From the NCBI GenBank assembly GCA_028023455.1, contig JAQFVV010000347.1, positions 60,001-124,000 on the forward strand: 64,000 bases of DNA, written 5' to 3'. Origin of the DNA: Epiperipatus broadwayi. Taxonomy: Eukaryota; Onychophora; Udeonychophora; Euonychophora; Peripatidae. Shown here piece by piece: positions 1 through 10,929 of the stretch (within the stretch, counting starts at the first letter, position 1; each line of letters starts with the position of its first letter). Position numbers and translations under genes: made by a program. The notes under the pieces are model-generated. The model did no database searches, had not been told where the DNA came from, and worked only from the letters and a program-made list of their open reading frames with translations.

Positions 1-360
1 AATAAATAATTTTAATTAACATTTTTTTTCTTTTTAGAAAGTTACATTGAATATATAAATTAATTTATTTTTAAGAAAAAAACATTGACTATAAACAAAA
101 AGATATAGTTTATTTCTTAAAATGTACATGGTAATAAGAAACGTTAGGGGTATAAAAATATGGTGTATTCAGAAGAAATATCATGTCAAATTAGACATTT
201 GGTAAGAGGATATTCAGAAAATCACCTGCTTAAAAAAAAAAAATTATATGATGGGATATACGATTATAAAAAAATAATTAAACCGTGAAAAATACTATTT
301 TTCAATAGGCTTGCTGACGGCAGATTGAAAATTTAATCGATTTTTTATTATTGTTTTACT
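1..360. other. A+T-rich DNA, no feature recognised
   Basis: No coding, RNA or repeat signature was recognised. The stretch is A+T-rich with short homopolymer runs and ends where the first foldback element begins. Confidence 0.5.
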
Positions 361-530
361 CTTTAGTTAAGATAGTAATAATAACAAGTCAGATGTCACA
401 TGACTTATATATAGCTTGCACTTACAAATATGTAAAATTAAGAGCATGCTAATAGCTCTAAACAAGCTTTTTTTTTTATTTATGATAAATGCTACTACAA
501 GAGAAGACATTCAAATCATTTTTATCTTGG

Positions 531-592
531 ATTGTCCCCATCCCCAGACCGGTTTCGACCTATGGGTCTCTTCAGTGAGGAGTTGGGACATT
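531..592 (-). ncRNA. Hammerhead ribozyme-like motif, family B (near-complete core)
   Basis: Read on the minus strand: a long stem I strand, core CUGAAGA (canonical CUGAUGA, one change at the non-invariant position 7 region), stem II GACC/GGUC with loop CAUA, then GAAA. Next comes the no-loop stem III ACC/GGU and a GUC cleavage triplet, then UGGGGA and GGGACA, which pair back to UCCUCA and UGUCCC of stem I. The fold was worked out by hand. Cleavage is inferred, not shown. Confidence 0.6.
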
Positions 593-676
593 AGATTTAA
601 AAAAACCAACTCAAGCAAAGCATTTATCTAAAAGTTAATTGTTAGAAGAAGATCTGAAACTTTTAGACATCTACTA

Positions 677-737
677 ATGTCCCAACTCCTCACTGAAGAG
701 ACTCATAGGTCAAAACCGGTCTGGGGATGGGGACAAT
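677..737 (+). ncRNA. Hammerhead ribozyme-like motif, family B (decayed core)
   Basis: This is the inverted partner of the motif at 531-592 and keeps the same stem I and no-loop stem III (ACC/GGU, then C). The GAAA box has become AAAA and stem II has one changed base, so this copy is probably inactive. Confidence 0.5.
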
Positions 738-851
738 CCAAGATAAAAATGATTTGAATGTCTTCTCTTGTAGTAGCATTTATCATAAATAAAAAAAAAG
801 CTTGTTTAGAGCTATTAGCACGCTCTTCATTTTACATCTTTAGTTAAGATT

Positions 852-1331
852 AAATAAATGTCCATAACCAATCAATATGAAATAGCTATGAGCAATAATC
901 GATAAAGAAAATTTTTAATTCTCTTGGAAATTTGAAAATAATAGTAAATGTGACTATGCCCAAATTTTAATCTTGGTAATGGGTTTAGTAAGTGGGTGCA
1001 CAAATCATTACATCATGCAATTTGCTATTTATATATAAATACACCACACATCTGTATATGTATATGTTGTAATGACTGTGATAGTTATGGGATAGATGAA
1101 GTTAAAAAAGAAAGAGAAGGAAAATAAATGTTTCTCTACATCTCTACACTACAATAGAAAGTATTAATTTAAGTTTAAATGGTTAAGTCAAATAATTTTC
1201 TATCCATAAATGAGATAACACAAATGACTTTAAAAATAACGTAAAAAGCCTATATTGAAAATTTAATTTGAAAATAAATAATATACAATAATAATATATT
1301 CAAAATATAATCATGAAATTATATAATTGAG
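852..1331. other. A+T-rich DNA, no feature recognised
   Basis: No gene or repeat structure was recognised between the first two foldback elements. Confidence 0.4.
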
Positions 1332-1544
1332 ATAACCTGTATCAAATGTGCCTTTAAATTTATAATAGTCAAGCAATATTTTTATTTTGCCAATAGAGGG
1401 ATCTCTCAAACCACAATACAAGATAGTGACTTTTATAAAGATATAAGTTGCTATCTTGTGTTATGGTTTGAGAGATCCCTCTATTGGCAAAAAAAAATAT
1501 TGCTTGACTTTTATAAATTTCAAGGTGCATTTGATATAGGTTAT
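1332..1544. repeat. Hairpin MITE-like element with near-perfect 98-base arms
   Basis: The arms 1332-1430 and 1447-1544 are almost exact reverse complements, including the shared core gagagatccctctattggc and its complement. Only about 16 bases separate them. No ORF is present. The size of about 213 bases and the foldback form suggest a non-autonomous DNA element or a palindromised repeat. Neither superfamily nor target duplication could be assigned. Confidence 0.75.
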
Positions 1545-3150
1545 AGCTTGTCTTAAAAGAATTTACATATACATGTGTGCTTAATAAATAATTATAACTC
1601 TACAATTGAGATAAGTAAGTCACATTTATCCATTTTAAGATTTACCAATTGAGAATAAAAATCAACTAGTCCTTAACTTTTATACCCAGATTATTATAAT
1701 CTAATTATATATAACAATTTCAGAGAAATATCTTTCCATAGATTAATAATAATGATTAATTAAATTATAATTATTAAAAAACTAATAAAACAATGTGAAT
1801 ACTAATAAAAGTATGTTCTCAGTGTCCTATAAATATCTACATCTAAAGATTTTCATTAAAAATATTAAATCATAAACTTTCATATTTTTTAAACATTTTT
1901 ACTTATCACATGAGCTATACAGAACATTTAGTCATTTGTTTTGAAGATGTCATTTTCACAATAATTTCAAAAGTATTTGAAATTATAGATCAAATATTTT
2001 ATTTTGCATAAAATTATTATACTACAAAAAGCAATAATGTTTAGTATATATAATTATTGTCATAAAACAAAAAATAAAGAATTTAAACATTTTTAACATT
2101 ATTTATTTGAAACTTATTTTTAAATTTTGATAAATAAATTTTACAATAAAAATTTGATTTAGACATTTATTTTAATCTCCATAAAAGTTTAATTGCAATG
2201 AAATATAAAAATACTTAATGAACATATATCAAATCACTTTTTTTTTTGTAAAAATTAAAATATTTTATTATTTCACTTTTAATCTGAGTCTCATCTCTAA
2301 AATCATGTATCCAAGAATTTTTTTTTTAAAAAAAAAAATAAACATTAGATTATAAAGTCACATCTTTTCAAAAGTTGGTTTAGTAATAACATTGATAAAT
2401 TTTAATTTGAAATACAAATATTTCCCTTTAAACAATCACTTTCACAGACATCTGGAAAACTTTCTATTTATATAATAACAAGTAATTATATTTTCTGAAA
2501 AATAAAAAAAATCAGTATAACAAATTATTATCCCACATTTATGTCTGGGATAGTGTTAAACTTCCATTTAATGCTGTAATTATCAATATGTAATGAATTT
2601 CACATTTAAAAAAATAGAAAATAAACATTTTAGTTGTAATTATAGTGCCTAGATGTCAGCAGAAGCCATCTACTGCTATGGTGAATTGGACATGATTATT
2701 CTGTGCTGATAACTAAGTTTAATCCCATTTTTTTTTGTTTTCTTATGTAATTAATCATCTTAGATTATCAATATAAAGATTGTTTGCTTGTAGTATGAAA
2801 GTAAGGAGTAAATTGTGATCAAGAGAGATAGATGTATTTGAATTTGGAAAGATCATAAATTGTTAACATTTAGAAAGTGTTTCGTTCTCCATTTTAATTA
2901 TAGAAGTTTAAAAATACATATATATTTTGTTGAAAGTGTCTTAATGTAAAGACATTTTATAACTAAGTTGTATGTAAGATTAGTTGGGGCTTTTTAGTAA
3001 GTTTGCTACTAAAGATTTTTTTTTAATTTAAGAACAGTGATTTATTAGAGAAAAAAGATGTTTTGGAAGCCTAATGTCAGAAAATATATGGTTATCGATC
3101 CATCATTTTTGCAAGAAAGAAAAGTTTTTATCTTTTCATGCAAAAAAGTT
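1545..3150. other. A+T-rich DNA, no feature recognised
   Basis: No coding or repeat signature was recognised. Homopolymer runs are frequent, for example around 2320-2340. Confidence 0.4.
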
Positions 3151-3196
3151 TGAAGAGTAGAAAAGGAAGTATAAAGTCAGATATAGAGTAGGTGAC

Positions 3197-4170
3197 TTGG
3201 AAAATAAGGAATGTGGATTGCATTTGTATTCCAGACATGCTATGGTAGAGTGTACTGTATGTGAAGAGGTTTATCACTTGAAATGTTTAAATAAGACTAG
3301 GAAGGATATAACAGGTTTGTGGTTATGGAGACAGTGCATAAATGTGATAAAAGAGGTAAAAAAAAGTGGTTTCAAAGTGTAGATGGTGTAAAGAAAAAGT
3401 CAGGGAAAAGGTAGCAAAATGTAGTTGAGGAAGACAGGATAGAGTATGTTTTTAGTGGAGTGACAAGGGATATGAATAAAAAATAGATAGTGCAAAGGAG
3501 ATGGTTAGACAAAAGAATAAGTAAGATAGAGGAAGAAAGAATGTAGAAGCAAAACTAAAATTATTAGAGACAGAGGATGAGCAGATAAAGAAATTATTGA
3601 GTAGGAATGATAAAGAAGAAGTAGATAAAGAAGTCCATAAGGTAGTAGAAAAGTTATGAATGAAGAAGAGAAAGTAGACTATGGGACAGTATTGATAGGA
3701 TATTCACTAATTAGAGAATGTGGACATATAATTGTGAGAAAAAATAGAAACAGGTATGTAAGAGTATAATTTCCTGGGAGCTAAAATTAGAGATGTTACA
3801 GATAAAGTAAAGAAGCAAGGAGTAGATGTATCTATATATGTTATGGAAGGGACTAATAATTTGTCAGAGCCATTAGAAAGAGTAATGAATGAATATATAG
3901 AACTGATTAGGAATTTGAGTAAGATTAAAGGAAGAATAGAAATAGTTGGATTATTACCAAGATTTGACAAGAGGTATATGTTAGATAGGGCATGTTTTAT
4001 AAATGAGAGATTAAAAAATTGTTTGAGAGAAATGATGTTATGTTTGTGGATGTGTGGGATTTTTTTATTGGAAAGAGAGAATTATATAGTAAAGATGGAC
4101 TGCACTTAGGAGAACAAGAAAATGAAGTTTTAGAGAGTCTGCTTTATAAAAAATATAGTGCAGGAAACAT
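3197..4170 (+). pseudogene. LINE ORF1 relic: PHD-like finger plus SGNH esterase-like domain
   Basis: An open piece at 3197-3382 reads as a PHD-like finger: VECTVCEEVYHLKCL is followed by WLWRQC, with one expected cysteine lost. From about 3690 the SGNH blocks appear in order: GYSLIR (usual GDSLIR), GAKIRDVTD, then EGTNNL near 3850 and DGLHL near 4100. These correspond to the Ser, Gly/Asn and Asp-His blocks of the family. In CR1-like LINEs, ORF1 proteins of this type bind nucleic acid and carry an esterase fold of uncertain role. Several stops and at least one frameshift (near 4030) separate the blocks, so this is not a working gene. Confidence 0.8.
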
Positions 4171-4559
4171 ATAAAGGGGGTTGGGTTTAAATTGCACTGT
4201 TATCAGAATGAAAAAGAATGAACGGAGTGTAAGAAATAAACTAAGGGTAACTGATTTAGATACAAATGTGGATGTGGAGAGGAAAATGGGTCTGTAAAAT
4301 TAATGGTAAATAAGTTATTTATAAATATAATAGAGAAGAAAGAATCAAAAGAATTTGTAAGAGTAATTAGGAAAGAAGAAATTGTTATAATTGGGTATTT
4401 GAATATGCAAGATAGTAGGAGACTAGAAAAGTAGCTGGAATTAAACACAGCAATTAAAGATGAAGTGTTTGAGATATTAGGAAGTATGGGGAATACTTCT
4501 AAAAGAAGAAAAAGAATCTATTCTGAAAGACTTGGTATGGTAGTATAAATAGAAATGAA

Positions 4560-5421
4560 AAAGGGTGGTGGTATAAGAGTTATGTCAAAAATATTTTAAT
4601 AGTTAAATATCAAGAACAGTTATGGTTTGAGATAAGATTAGGAAAACAAGAATGGATGGTGGCTATAGTGTATATAATTAATGGAGATAGTCAAATTATA
4701 ATGGAGTGAAACAGTAGCATATATGAATGCCTAGTTAAGGATATACAGAATTTTAAAGTAAAGGAGAAGAGAAAAATGGTTATAAAAAATATGAATGGGC
4801 ATATTAAAGAAATTGATGATGTAGGTAATAAAAATAGACAGCTTTTAAAGAATTTTTGTCAGAGAGTGAATTTGAGCATTGGGAATTTATTACATATTTA
4901 TGATGGACAATACACATGGTCAAGAAATAATATATTCCACACAACAGATTATGTATTAGTAAAGAAAGAGGAAATGAATAAAATACACAAAATTAATGTG
5001 TTTAATAATGAAGAGAGTATGTAATAGTAATCATAACTTCTTTATAATAGAAATGGCTAGTAATGTAATGGAAAATGGGAATAAAAGTAGAAATGATAGT
5101 GAAAGATATGGATGGAGAGTGAAATGATAAAAGTAAGTTAGAAGAGTATAAAATTAAAGTTAAAGAAACCATGGAAGAGTTGGTTGGAAGTGAGTATAAG
5201 GACTGGTGTGGTGCAATAGAGAAAGTGGCAAATAGGGTTTTAGGTGAGAATATTCAGAAGAATAAAAGTAATAAAAAGGTTAGAGTTAGTAAAAGTATAA
5301 AAAAAAGGGGGGAAAGCATGCAGAGAATATAAGTCTGCTATTAAAAACAAAGAAAGTGAAAAAGATATTAATGCTAAATGACAAAAGTACTTAAAAAAGG
5401 AAGTTGGCTGAAATAAATAAT

Positions 5422-5503
<82 letters not shown>

Positions 5504-7760
5504 TTGAATAGTATATATATATATATATAGAGAGAGAGAGATTGAATAGTATATTGTTGGATAAATAAAAGTGGAAAAGATGGGAGTAAAAAATTTTGGA
5601 AATACATTAAAAGGAATGTAGAGGAGAGAGAAATAGTAATATTAAATTATGAGCAACTAGAGAGTAGTTCTAGAGAAGAATTAGAGATAATTTTAAATAA
5701 ATAGTGTAATGGATATAGAAAAGATGTTAGATGTGATGGATGGAGTGATAGCAAACATAAAGCATATTGTAATGGGAATATTAGGTTTACAGAAAATGAA
5801 CTGAATGAGGCAGGGAAGAAATTTAAAAGAGAAAAGGCAAGAGGTTTAGATGGATAGAAACCAGATGTGGTAATGAATTTAGGGCATAGGGAAAAAGTAA
5901 AATTATTATTGTGTTTTAATAAGATGGCACAGAAGATAAATTTTCTGGGTAGTTGGAGTAATACTACAGTAAGGCTACTATTTAAAGAAAGGATGAGGAT
6001 AATAAAAAGTTAAACAATTATAGACTGATAGTGGTAACATCACTTTTATGTAAAGTTTTCTCATATATGGTGGCTGGAAGAGTTGTAAAATGGATGGAGA
6101 AAAATAATATAGTGGGAGTCATATAGGAGATAGTTTATTTGTAGTTACACAACTTATGGATAAGAATAGGTATACAGGTAGACAGTTATATATGGTTTTT
6201 ATAGATATACAAAATGTATATGATAGAGTAAATAAAAATAGATTATGGATAAGTTTATTAATGGATGGAGATTTAGTGGATATTATTAATAAATTATATG
6301 AAAATAATTACTACATGTATCAATTAGGGAACATAGAATCAGTTAAAGTTAAAAATGGGGTAGGACTAAGACAAGGATGTTGTATGTCATCTATTTTGTT
6401 TTTGTTGGATTTAAGAGAAATGAAGAAAACAATAGAAAGACTAGGAAGAGGGATAGAGATACCATTAATAGGTGGCAAGGGAGTGTATACATTATCAGGT
6501 CTTTTATTTGCAGATGCTGTCTTTTTTGCACAGAAAATAGAGAAGATATGAAAGTTTTGCAGAGGACATGCACAAGGATGTGTAAAGAGATAGGGATTAA
6601 GTTTAGTGAAGAAAAGTCACAAGTAATGATGATTAATACTGGGGAAAGAGAAGGCAAAGAATTTTTATTGGTGGATATAAAGTTAAATATTGTGAATAGA
6701 TATAATTATTTGGGAATCATCTTAAGTAATCAAAAAAATTGCTTGAATGAATGGAAACAAAACTGATAAATGAAGCAAAGAAAAAAGGGATTGATAAAGA
6801 AATTAACAGTGTTTTCATATAATAAATATGATATAGTTAGAATTGTATGGAATGGAGTGCCAGTAGCAGGGTTAACATAGGGTAATGATACATTATGTGT
6901 TAGTAAAGAGGTATTAGATCACTTGGAAAAAAAGATAAATAGAAAGACATGCATCAGATGAAGATGTGTGGACAGCAACAGAGGCAATTCAAGAAGAAAT
7001 AGAATGGTCAAGTTTTTATATGAGGGTTGCAAAAACCAAAATGAAAATTTTGGATTGATTGCAGTTTATGAATAATAAAAGAATAGCCAAAATAGTATTT
7101 AATTGGGTTATTAATAAAGGGCAGGCAACAAGGTTGGTGAGAAAGGTAATGTGGTATGCAGGAGATTTGGATAAAAATTTATGTTAATAAAGAATTTATG
7201 TTAGTATACTTGCACAAATAGTGGGATGATTATTAGGAGAATTGTTAAATATCATAGTAATAAAAAATGGTATAGATGAATAGAATGCAGTAATAAAGAA
7301 TATGGAGTTGGAGAGATGGAGAACTAGTATGGAAAGTAAAAAAGAGTTTAAATATATATAGAAATAAATGGAATATTGGGTATGAGTTAATTTATGATAA
7401 TAGCATGGAAAGTAGTTTACTGTTTAAGACTTAAATGGGATCTTTAGCAATGGGATTATACACATAAATGGAAAATATGGATGACTTAGGTCTGCAAGTT
7501 GTATAAAGAAGGCATAGAAAATAATAGGCATCTGTTAATTGAAGGTAATGCCTGAAAGCAGAAAGGATACAAATAATAAAGTTGTAGAAGAATAAATATA
7601 AGGAAAGTGATTATACCGAAAGTGGGTTATTGATTTTTATGCTGGGTTTGGAAAAAGATAAGGGGGATTTGGATATAAAGGCCATAGAGTTGACAAAGAT
7701 TATGTTGTGGAAATGGGATGAGGCAGGATATGAGAAAACTTAGGGTGGGGAATGGAAAGG
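4560..7760 (+). pseudogene. LINE ORF2 relic: APE endonuclease plus reverse transcriptase
   Basis: The endonuclease part is clearest at 4776-5024: NMNGHIKEID stands for the usual GDFN..H block, followed by YTWSRNNIFHTTDYVL and, after a break, SNHNFF for SDHN. The RT begins near 6000 (NNYRLI..TSLLCKVF). At 6156-6551 it reads VFIDIQNVYDRV (motif A), GLRQGCCMSSILF (motif B) and LLFADAVFFA (motif C, where FADD has become FADA). The next frame continues with KFSEEKSQVM and RYNYLGIILS, the RT-thumb region. A C-terminal relic (EAIQEEIEWSSFYMR) lies near 6985-7030. The loss of the second catalytic Asp plus many stops shows it is dead. Confidence 0.85.
5415..5550. repeat. Compound microsatellite (TA)n(GT)n(TA)n(GA)n
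   Basis: Runs of TA, GT, TA and GA follow each other, and a second TA/GA run repeats the pattern with the shared string gagattgaatagtatat. It lies inside the LINE ORF2 relic and encodes nothing. Confidence 0.9.
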
Positions 7761-7850
7761 GAAGGTAATGTGGCTAGCCGGTTTCTCTGGACATAGTTGC
7801 TGAGAGATTCCTGACTCCATATAATGAATAGTCACAGGGCATCACATCAC

Positions 7851-8925
7851 AAGGGAAAGAGTATTTTTTTTAAATATATATATATATACTTGTGTGTTAA
7901 ATGACAATAGCTATGTTTTTGCATTGATTTTACCAGAAAAAAAAATGATTCTATTTTTTTATGTGATTACTTTTACTATAATTATTAAATATTTATGTTT
8001 TATGTGTTTGTGATCTTATATATTGCTTTTGTTTGAAAATATATGATTTTTAAAAAAACATCATCAGGCTAAAAAAATTTCCTCTTGTTATCATTAAGAA
8101 AATGGCTTTTAACAATAAATTTATTAATTTTTTTATGATTTTTTTTACTCAATTCTTCATTTTTAATAATGTTGCCTCATAGTGATGAACGCTGAACACT
8201 ATGGAATTTTTATAGTTTGTACCTGTAAAAAATAGATATTTTTGCAGCTTAGTATTTAGCCTAAATCTCAAATCATTTATAATTTATAGTATTTTGGTTT
8301 TTTTTAAATAATTTTCTTTTTTTACAGCTGCAAAAAATGAATATTTTTATTATACTTTTATTCAATTTTATGAATATTTTTTATTTTGCCAATTATTTTA
8401 CCAGTCTCTTTTTTTTTAATCTTGAAATATTACAATCTTATAGTACTTATTTATTTCATAAGTACAAATATTTTTTAAGTGTTAGACTTTCAATTATATA
8501 TAGATATAATTTAGTAGGTCAAATATTTTAACGATTTGAGTAATAATATCTATATATTCAACACATCAAATATTTTTACCATCTTCTTTTTTTTAATATG
8601 TATTTTGAAATATCAAAATAGTTTTTGTTCTATAGAAAAAATGTTATTTATTTCATAAACAGAAATAATTTCAGAGCGTTAGAATTTCAATTCTATATTT
8701 ACCTGTAATTAAATCAAATATTTTGTTGATTTAAATACAAATATCTAATTTAGTTTGTAACATATTTACCACACTACATTATATATATATTCGAAATATT
8801 ACAGTATTTTTTGATTTGTATGAAAAAATGATAGAATTTCAACTATATAATTAGCATGTATATATATAATTTAAACATTACAAGCATAAAGCTAAGCTAG
8901 TCAATATATAATTAAAATTACCCCA
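7851..8925. other. A+T-rich DNA, no feature recognised
   Basis: A T-rich stretch with no recognisable domain. The short open frame at 8337-8531 (FIILLFNF..) is compositional, not a supported gene. Confidence 0.4.
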
Positions 8926-9076
8926 AATACAAAATTCAACCAGACCAGCAAAAAAAAATAATATTAAAACACAACTAAAGGTTTCACTGCTACAAGCAGA
9001 CTTCTCAAGTGTAAAGAACTACAAAAACTACACAATGTATATAATATTAAACATTACCCACAAATCCATTCACTTC

Positions 9077-9380
9077 TCATCCACCCTTAATATTAAAAGA
9101 ACTCTTAAATAAGTTAATTGCTTCAGAATAATGTATTTTCAATAATAAAGATTCTTTAATTCTTCTTTTGATTTCATTTCTCTCAAAGAAGACAATCTTT
9201 GCTCCATCAATATTAATAGTGTGGCCTGTATCTTTTTCATGGACATACAATGCAGAACTAAGATATCTATTTTTGACTCTACTTTTATGAACTTTTATTC
9301 TTTCATTTAAACTCAAACTATTTTGACCTATGTAGACCTTCTTACAAAAAACAAGGGATAAAATATACTACACCAGGAAT
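9077..9380 (-). pseudogene. PLE GIY-YIG endonuclease C-terminal fragment
   Basis: On the minus strand the frames read IPGVVYFIPCF, a shift, KKVYIGQ, then SLNERIKVHK..YVHEKDTGHTINIDGAK and ERNEIKRRIKESLL. This is the GIY-YIG nuclease of a PLE: VVY and YIG motifs, the Arg of the helix after them, and the later E of KESLL. The reading frame breaks between the VVY and YIG parts. The stop follows FNIKGG. The copy begins abruptly at the inversion centre, so RT sequence is missing. Confidence 0.75.
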
Positions 9381-9385
9381 AGTCT

Positions 9386-10000
9386 TTGTTGCAGAAATGT
9401 CAATTTTATAAAGATTACTTGAGGATTGGTTACTCTTATAAATTTGTTAAAAGTATTTTATTTAATAGTAATATTTGTAAGGATGTAAAGGATAGAGAAC
9501 AATATGATTTTCTTTCTTTACCATTTAAATTGTCTTCTTATAAAATTGTATTTAGAAATAGTAAATTGTTTGGAAACAAGAAAATTGCTTGGAAAAGGGG
9601 TGTTACATTGAATAATTTATTAAATAATACAAAGGAAATTTTTGATAGAAAGATTATCCCTGGTGTAGTGTATTTTATCCTTTGTTTTTTTTTGTAAGAA
9701 AGTATACATATGTCAGAGTAGTTTGAGTTTAAATGAAAAAATAAAGGTTCATAAAGGTAGAGTTAAAATTAGATATCTTAGTTTTGCTTTGTATGTCCAT
9801 GAAAAAGATACAGGCCACACTATTAATTTTGATGGAGCTAAGGTTGTCTTCTTTGAGAGAAATGAAATCAAAAGAAGAATTAAAGAATCTTTATTATTGA
9901 AAATATATTATTTTGAAGCAATTAACTTATTTAAGAGTTCTTTTAATATTAAGGGTGGATGGAAAGTGAATGGATTTGTGGGTAATGTTTAATATTATAT
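9386..10000 (+). pseudogene. PLE C-terminal fragment with linker and GIY-YIG domain
   Basis: An open frame at 9386-9697 reads DYLRIGYSYKFVKSILF..LSLPFKLS..VTLNNLLNNTKE..IPGVVYFILC, the linker between RT and endonuclease plus the start of the GIY-YIG domain. After a frameshift in a poly-T run the domain resumes at 9723-9992 with SLNEKIKVHKGRVK, VHEKDTGHTINFD and RRIKESLLLK, ending SSFNIKGGWKVNG. It is the more complete of the two inverted copies but still lacks the RT and is broken. Confidence 0.75.
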
Positions 10001-10035
10001 ATATATATATATAATAAACATTACCCACAAATCCA

Positions 10036-10077
<42 letters not shown>

Positions 10078-10352
10078 GTAGTTTTTGTAGTTCTTTACAC
10101 TTGAGGAGTCTGCTTGTAGCAGTAAAATCTTTGATTGTGTTTTAATATTATTTTTTTTTGCTGGTCTGGTTGAATTTTGGATTTGGGGTAATTTTAACTA
10201 TATATAATTTAGTATGTTAAGATATTTTGATATTCACAATTTAGATCTCTATTCTATTTTGATATATTGAAATCTTCCAAAACTTTTTATTTTAATTATA
10301 TGTTTATATATAAATATGGTCATTCTGTTTTTAAATTTAATTACTATATGAT

Positions 10353-10816
10353 AGGAGTTATCAGAAGGTTTTTAATAAATGTGTTTTGCCAGTTCTTATT
10401 TATGGATCTGAGACTTGGACACTTAATAGAAGAGCAATACAGAGACTTGAGACCACTCAAAGAAGTATGGAGAGATGCATGTTGGGAGTAACAAGAAGAG
10501 ATTGAAAATGCAATGTGTGGGTAAGAGAACAAACAGGTGTTACTGACCTCATTGAAAAAATTAAAAGACTGAAGTGGAGTTGGGCTGGACATATTGTTAG
10601 AAGAGATGATAACAGATGGACAATTGAAATTTTAAACTGGATTCCAAGAGATTGTAAAAGACCCAGAAAGAAACCATATGTGAGATGGATGGATGAAATA
10701 AGAAAGTGTGCAGAGGTGATGTGGAGAAGAGAAGCTAAATATAGAAAAATATGGATTGAACTTGGAGAGACCTTCAACCTGCAGTGGATTGATAATGGTT
10801 GATGATGATGATGATC
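10353..10816 (+). pseudogene. RTE-type LINE 3' end (RT C-terminus)
   Basis: One frame runs from about 10353 to 10802 with a single in-frame TGA at 10503. It reads FNKCVLPVLIYGSETWTL, RRAIQRLETTQRSMERCM, then after the stop KWSWAGHIVRRDDNRWT and RWMDEIRKCAEVMWRREA. This is the conserved C-terminus of RTE-clade LINE proteins. A tail of GAT/ATG repeats follows the stop, as is usual at the 3' ends of these LINEs. The copy is 5'-truncated, as expected from incomplete reverse transcription. Relatives lie at 29953-30440 and 31928-32430. Confidence 0.85.
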
Positions 10817-10929
10817 TGTTAGGAATAATAAATTGTGCTATACTATGAATCAGTTATCCACCATAACTCTGACACAGACTTATTATGACTCTGCAGAGAT
10901 ATAAAGTATGTGAAGCTCAGATCAAATAG

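Larger units (their letters stand above)
361..851. mobile_element. Foldback element carrying two inverted hammerhead-like motifs
   Basis: The arms at about 433-600 and 672-838 are reverse complements of one another, around a spacer of about 70 bases. The 13-base string ctttagttaagat occurs at both edges (361-373 and 839-851) in direct orientation. It could be a target duplication, but a related string also appears beside the relative at 22.6-23.0 kb, so it may belong to the element. There is no ORF of note. Each arm carries one hammerhead-like motif, so the two point in opposite directions. A related, more decayed copy lies at 22590-22935. Confidence 0.75.
3180..7850 (+). mobile_element. CR1-like LINE (non-LTR retrotransposon), decayed
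   Basis: The plus strand carries, in order, relics of a PHD-type zinc finger, an SGNH/GDSL esterase-like domain, an APE-type endonuclease, a reverse transcriptase and a C-terminal extension. This matches the two-ORF layout of CR1-like LINEs, whose ORF1 is known to combine PHD and esterase domains. Both ORFs are broken by many stops and frameshifts. A TA/GT/GA microsatellite has grown inside ORF2 at 5415-5550. The 3' limit near 7850 is set by the last recognisable ORF2-like frame and is approximate. Confidence 0.85.
8930..10195. mobile_element. Penelope-like element fragments in head-to-head inverted arrangement
   Basis: Two copies of the same PLE 3' region face away from a centre near 9382. 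The left copy is on the minus strand and the right copy on the plus strand. Beyond the coding parts the arms continue as inverted non-coding sequence: 8930-9060 pairs with about 9960-10195, including the words ctggtctggttgaattt and gagtctgcttgtagcag. The right arm is expanded by TA repeats and a small inverted echo at 10010-10040 of its own 9968-9995. Head-to-head partial copies are common for PLEs and are also seen at 44465-47705. Confidence 0.8.

Noticed and set aside
5374-5607. Minus-strand open frame with alternating YI and HT residues
   Set aside because: It is the translation of TA, GT and GA microsatellites.
8056-8075. CTGATGATG on the minus strand as a hammerhead
   Set aside because: It is followed by poly-T/A without stem II or GAAA.
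10457-10777. Minus-strand open frames over the RTE end (also plus-strand frames at 29912-30313)
   Set aside because: They are antisense shadows of the RTE C-terminal coding sequence.
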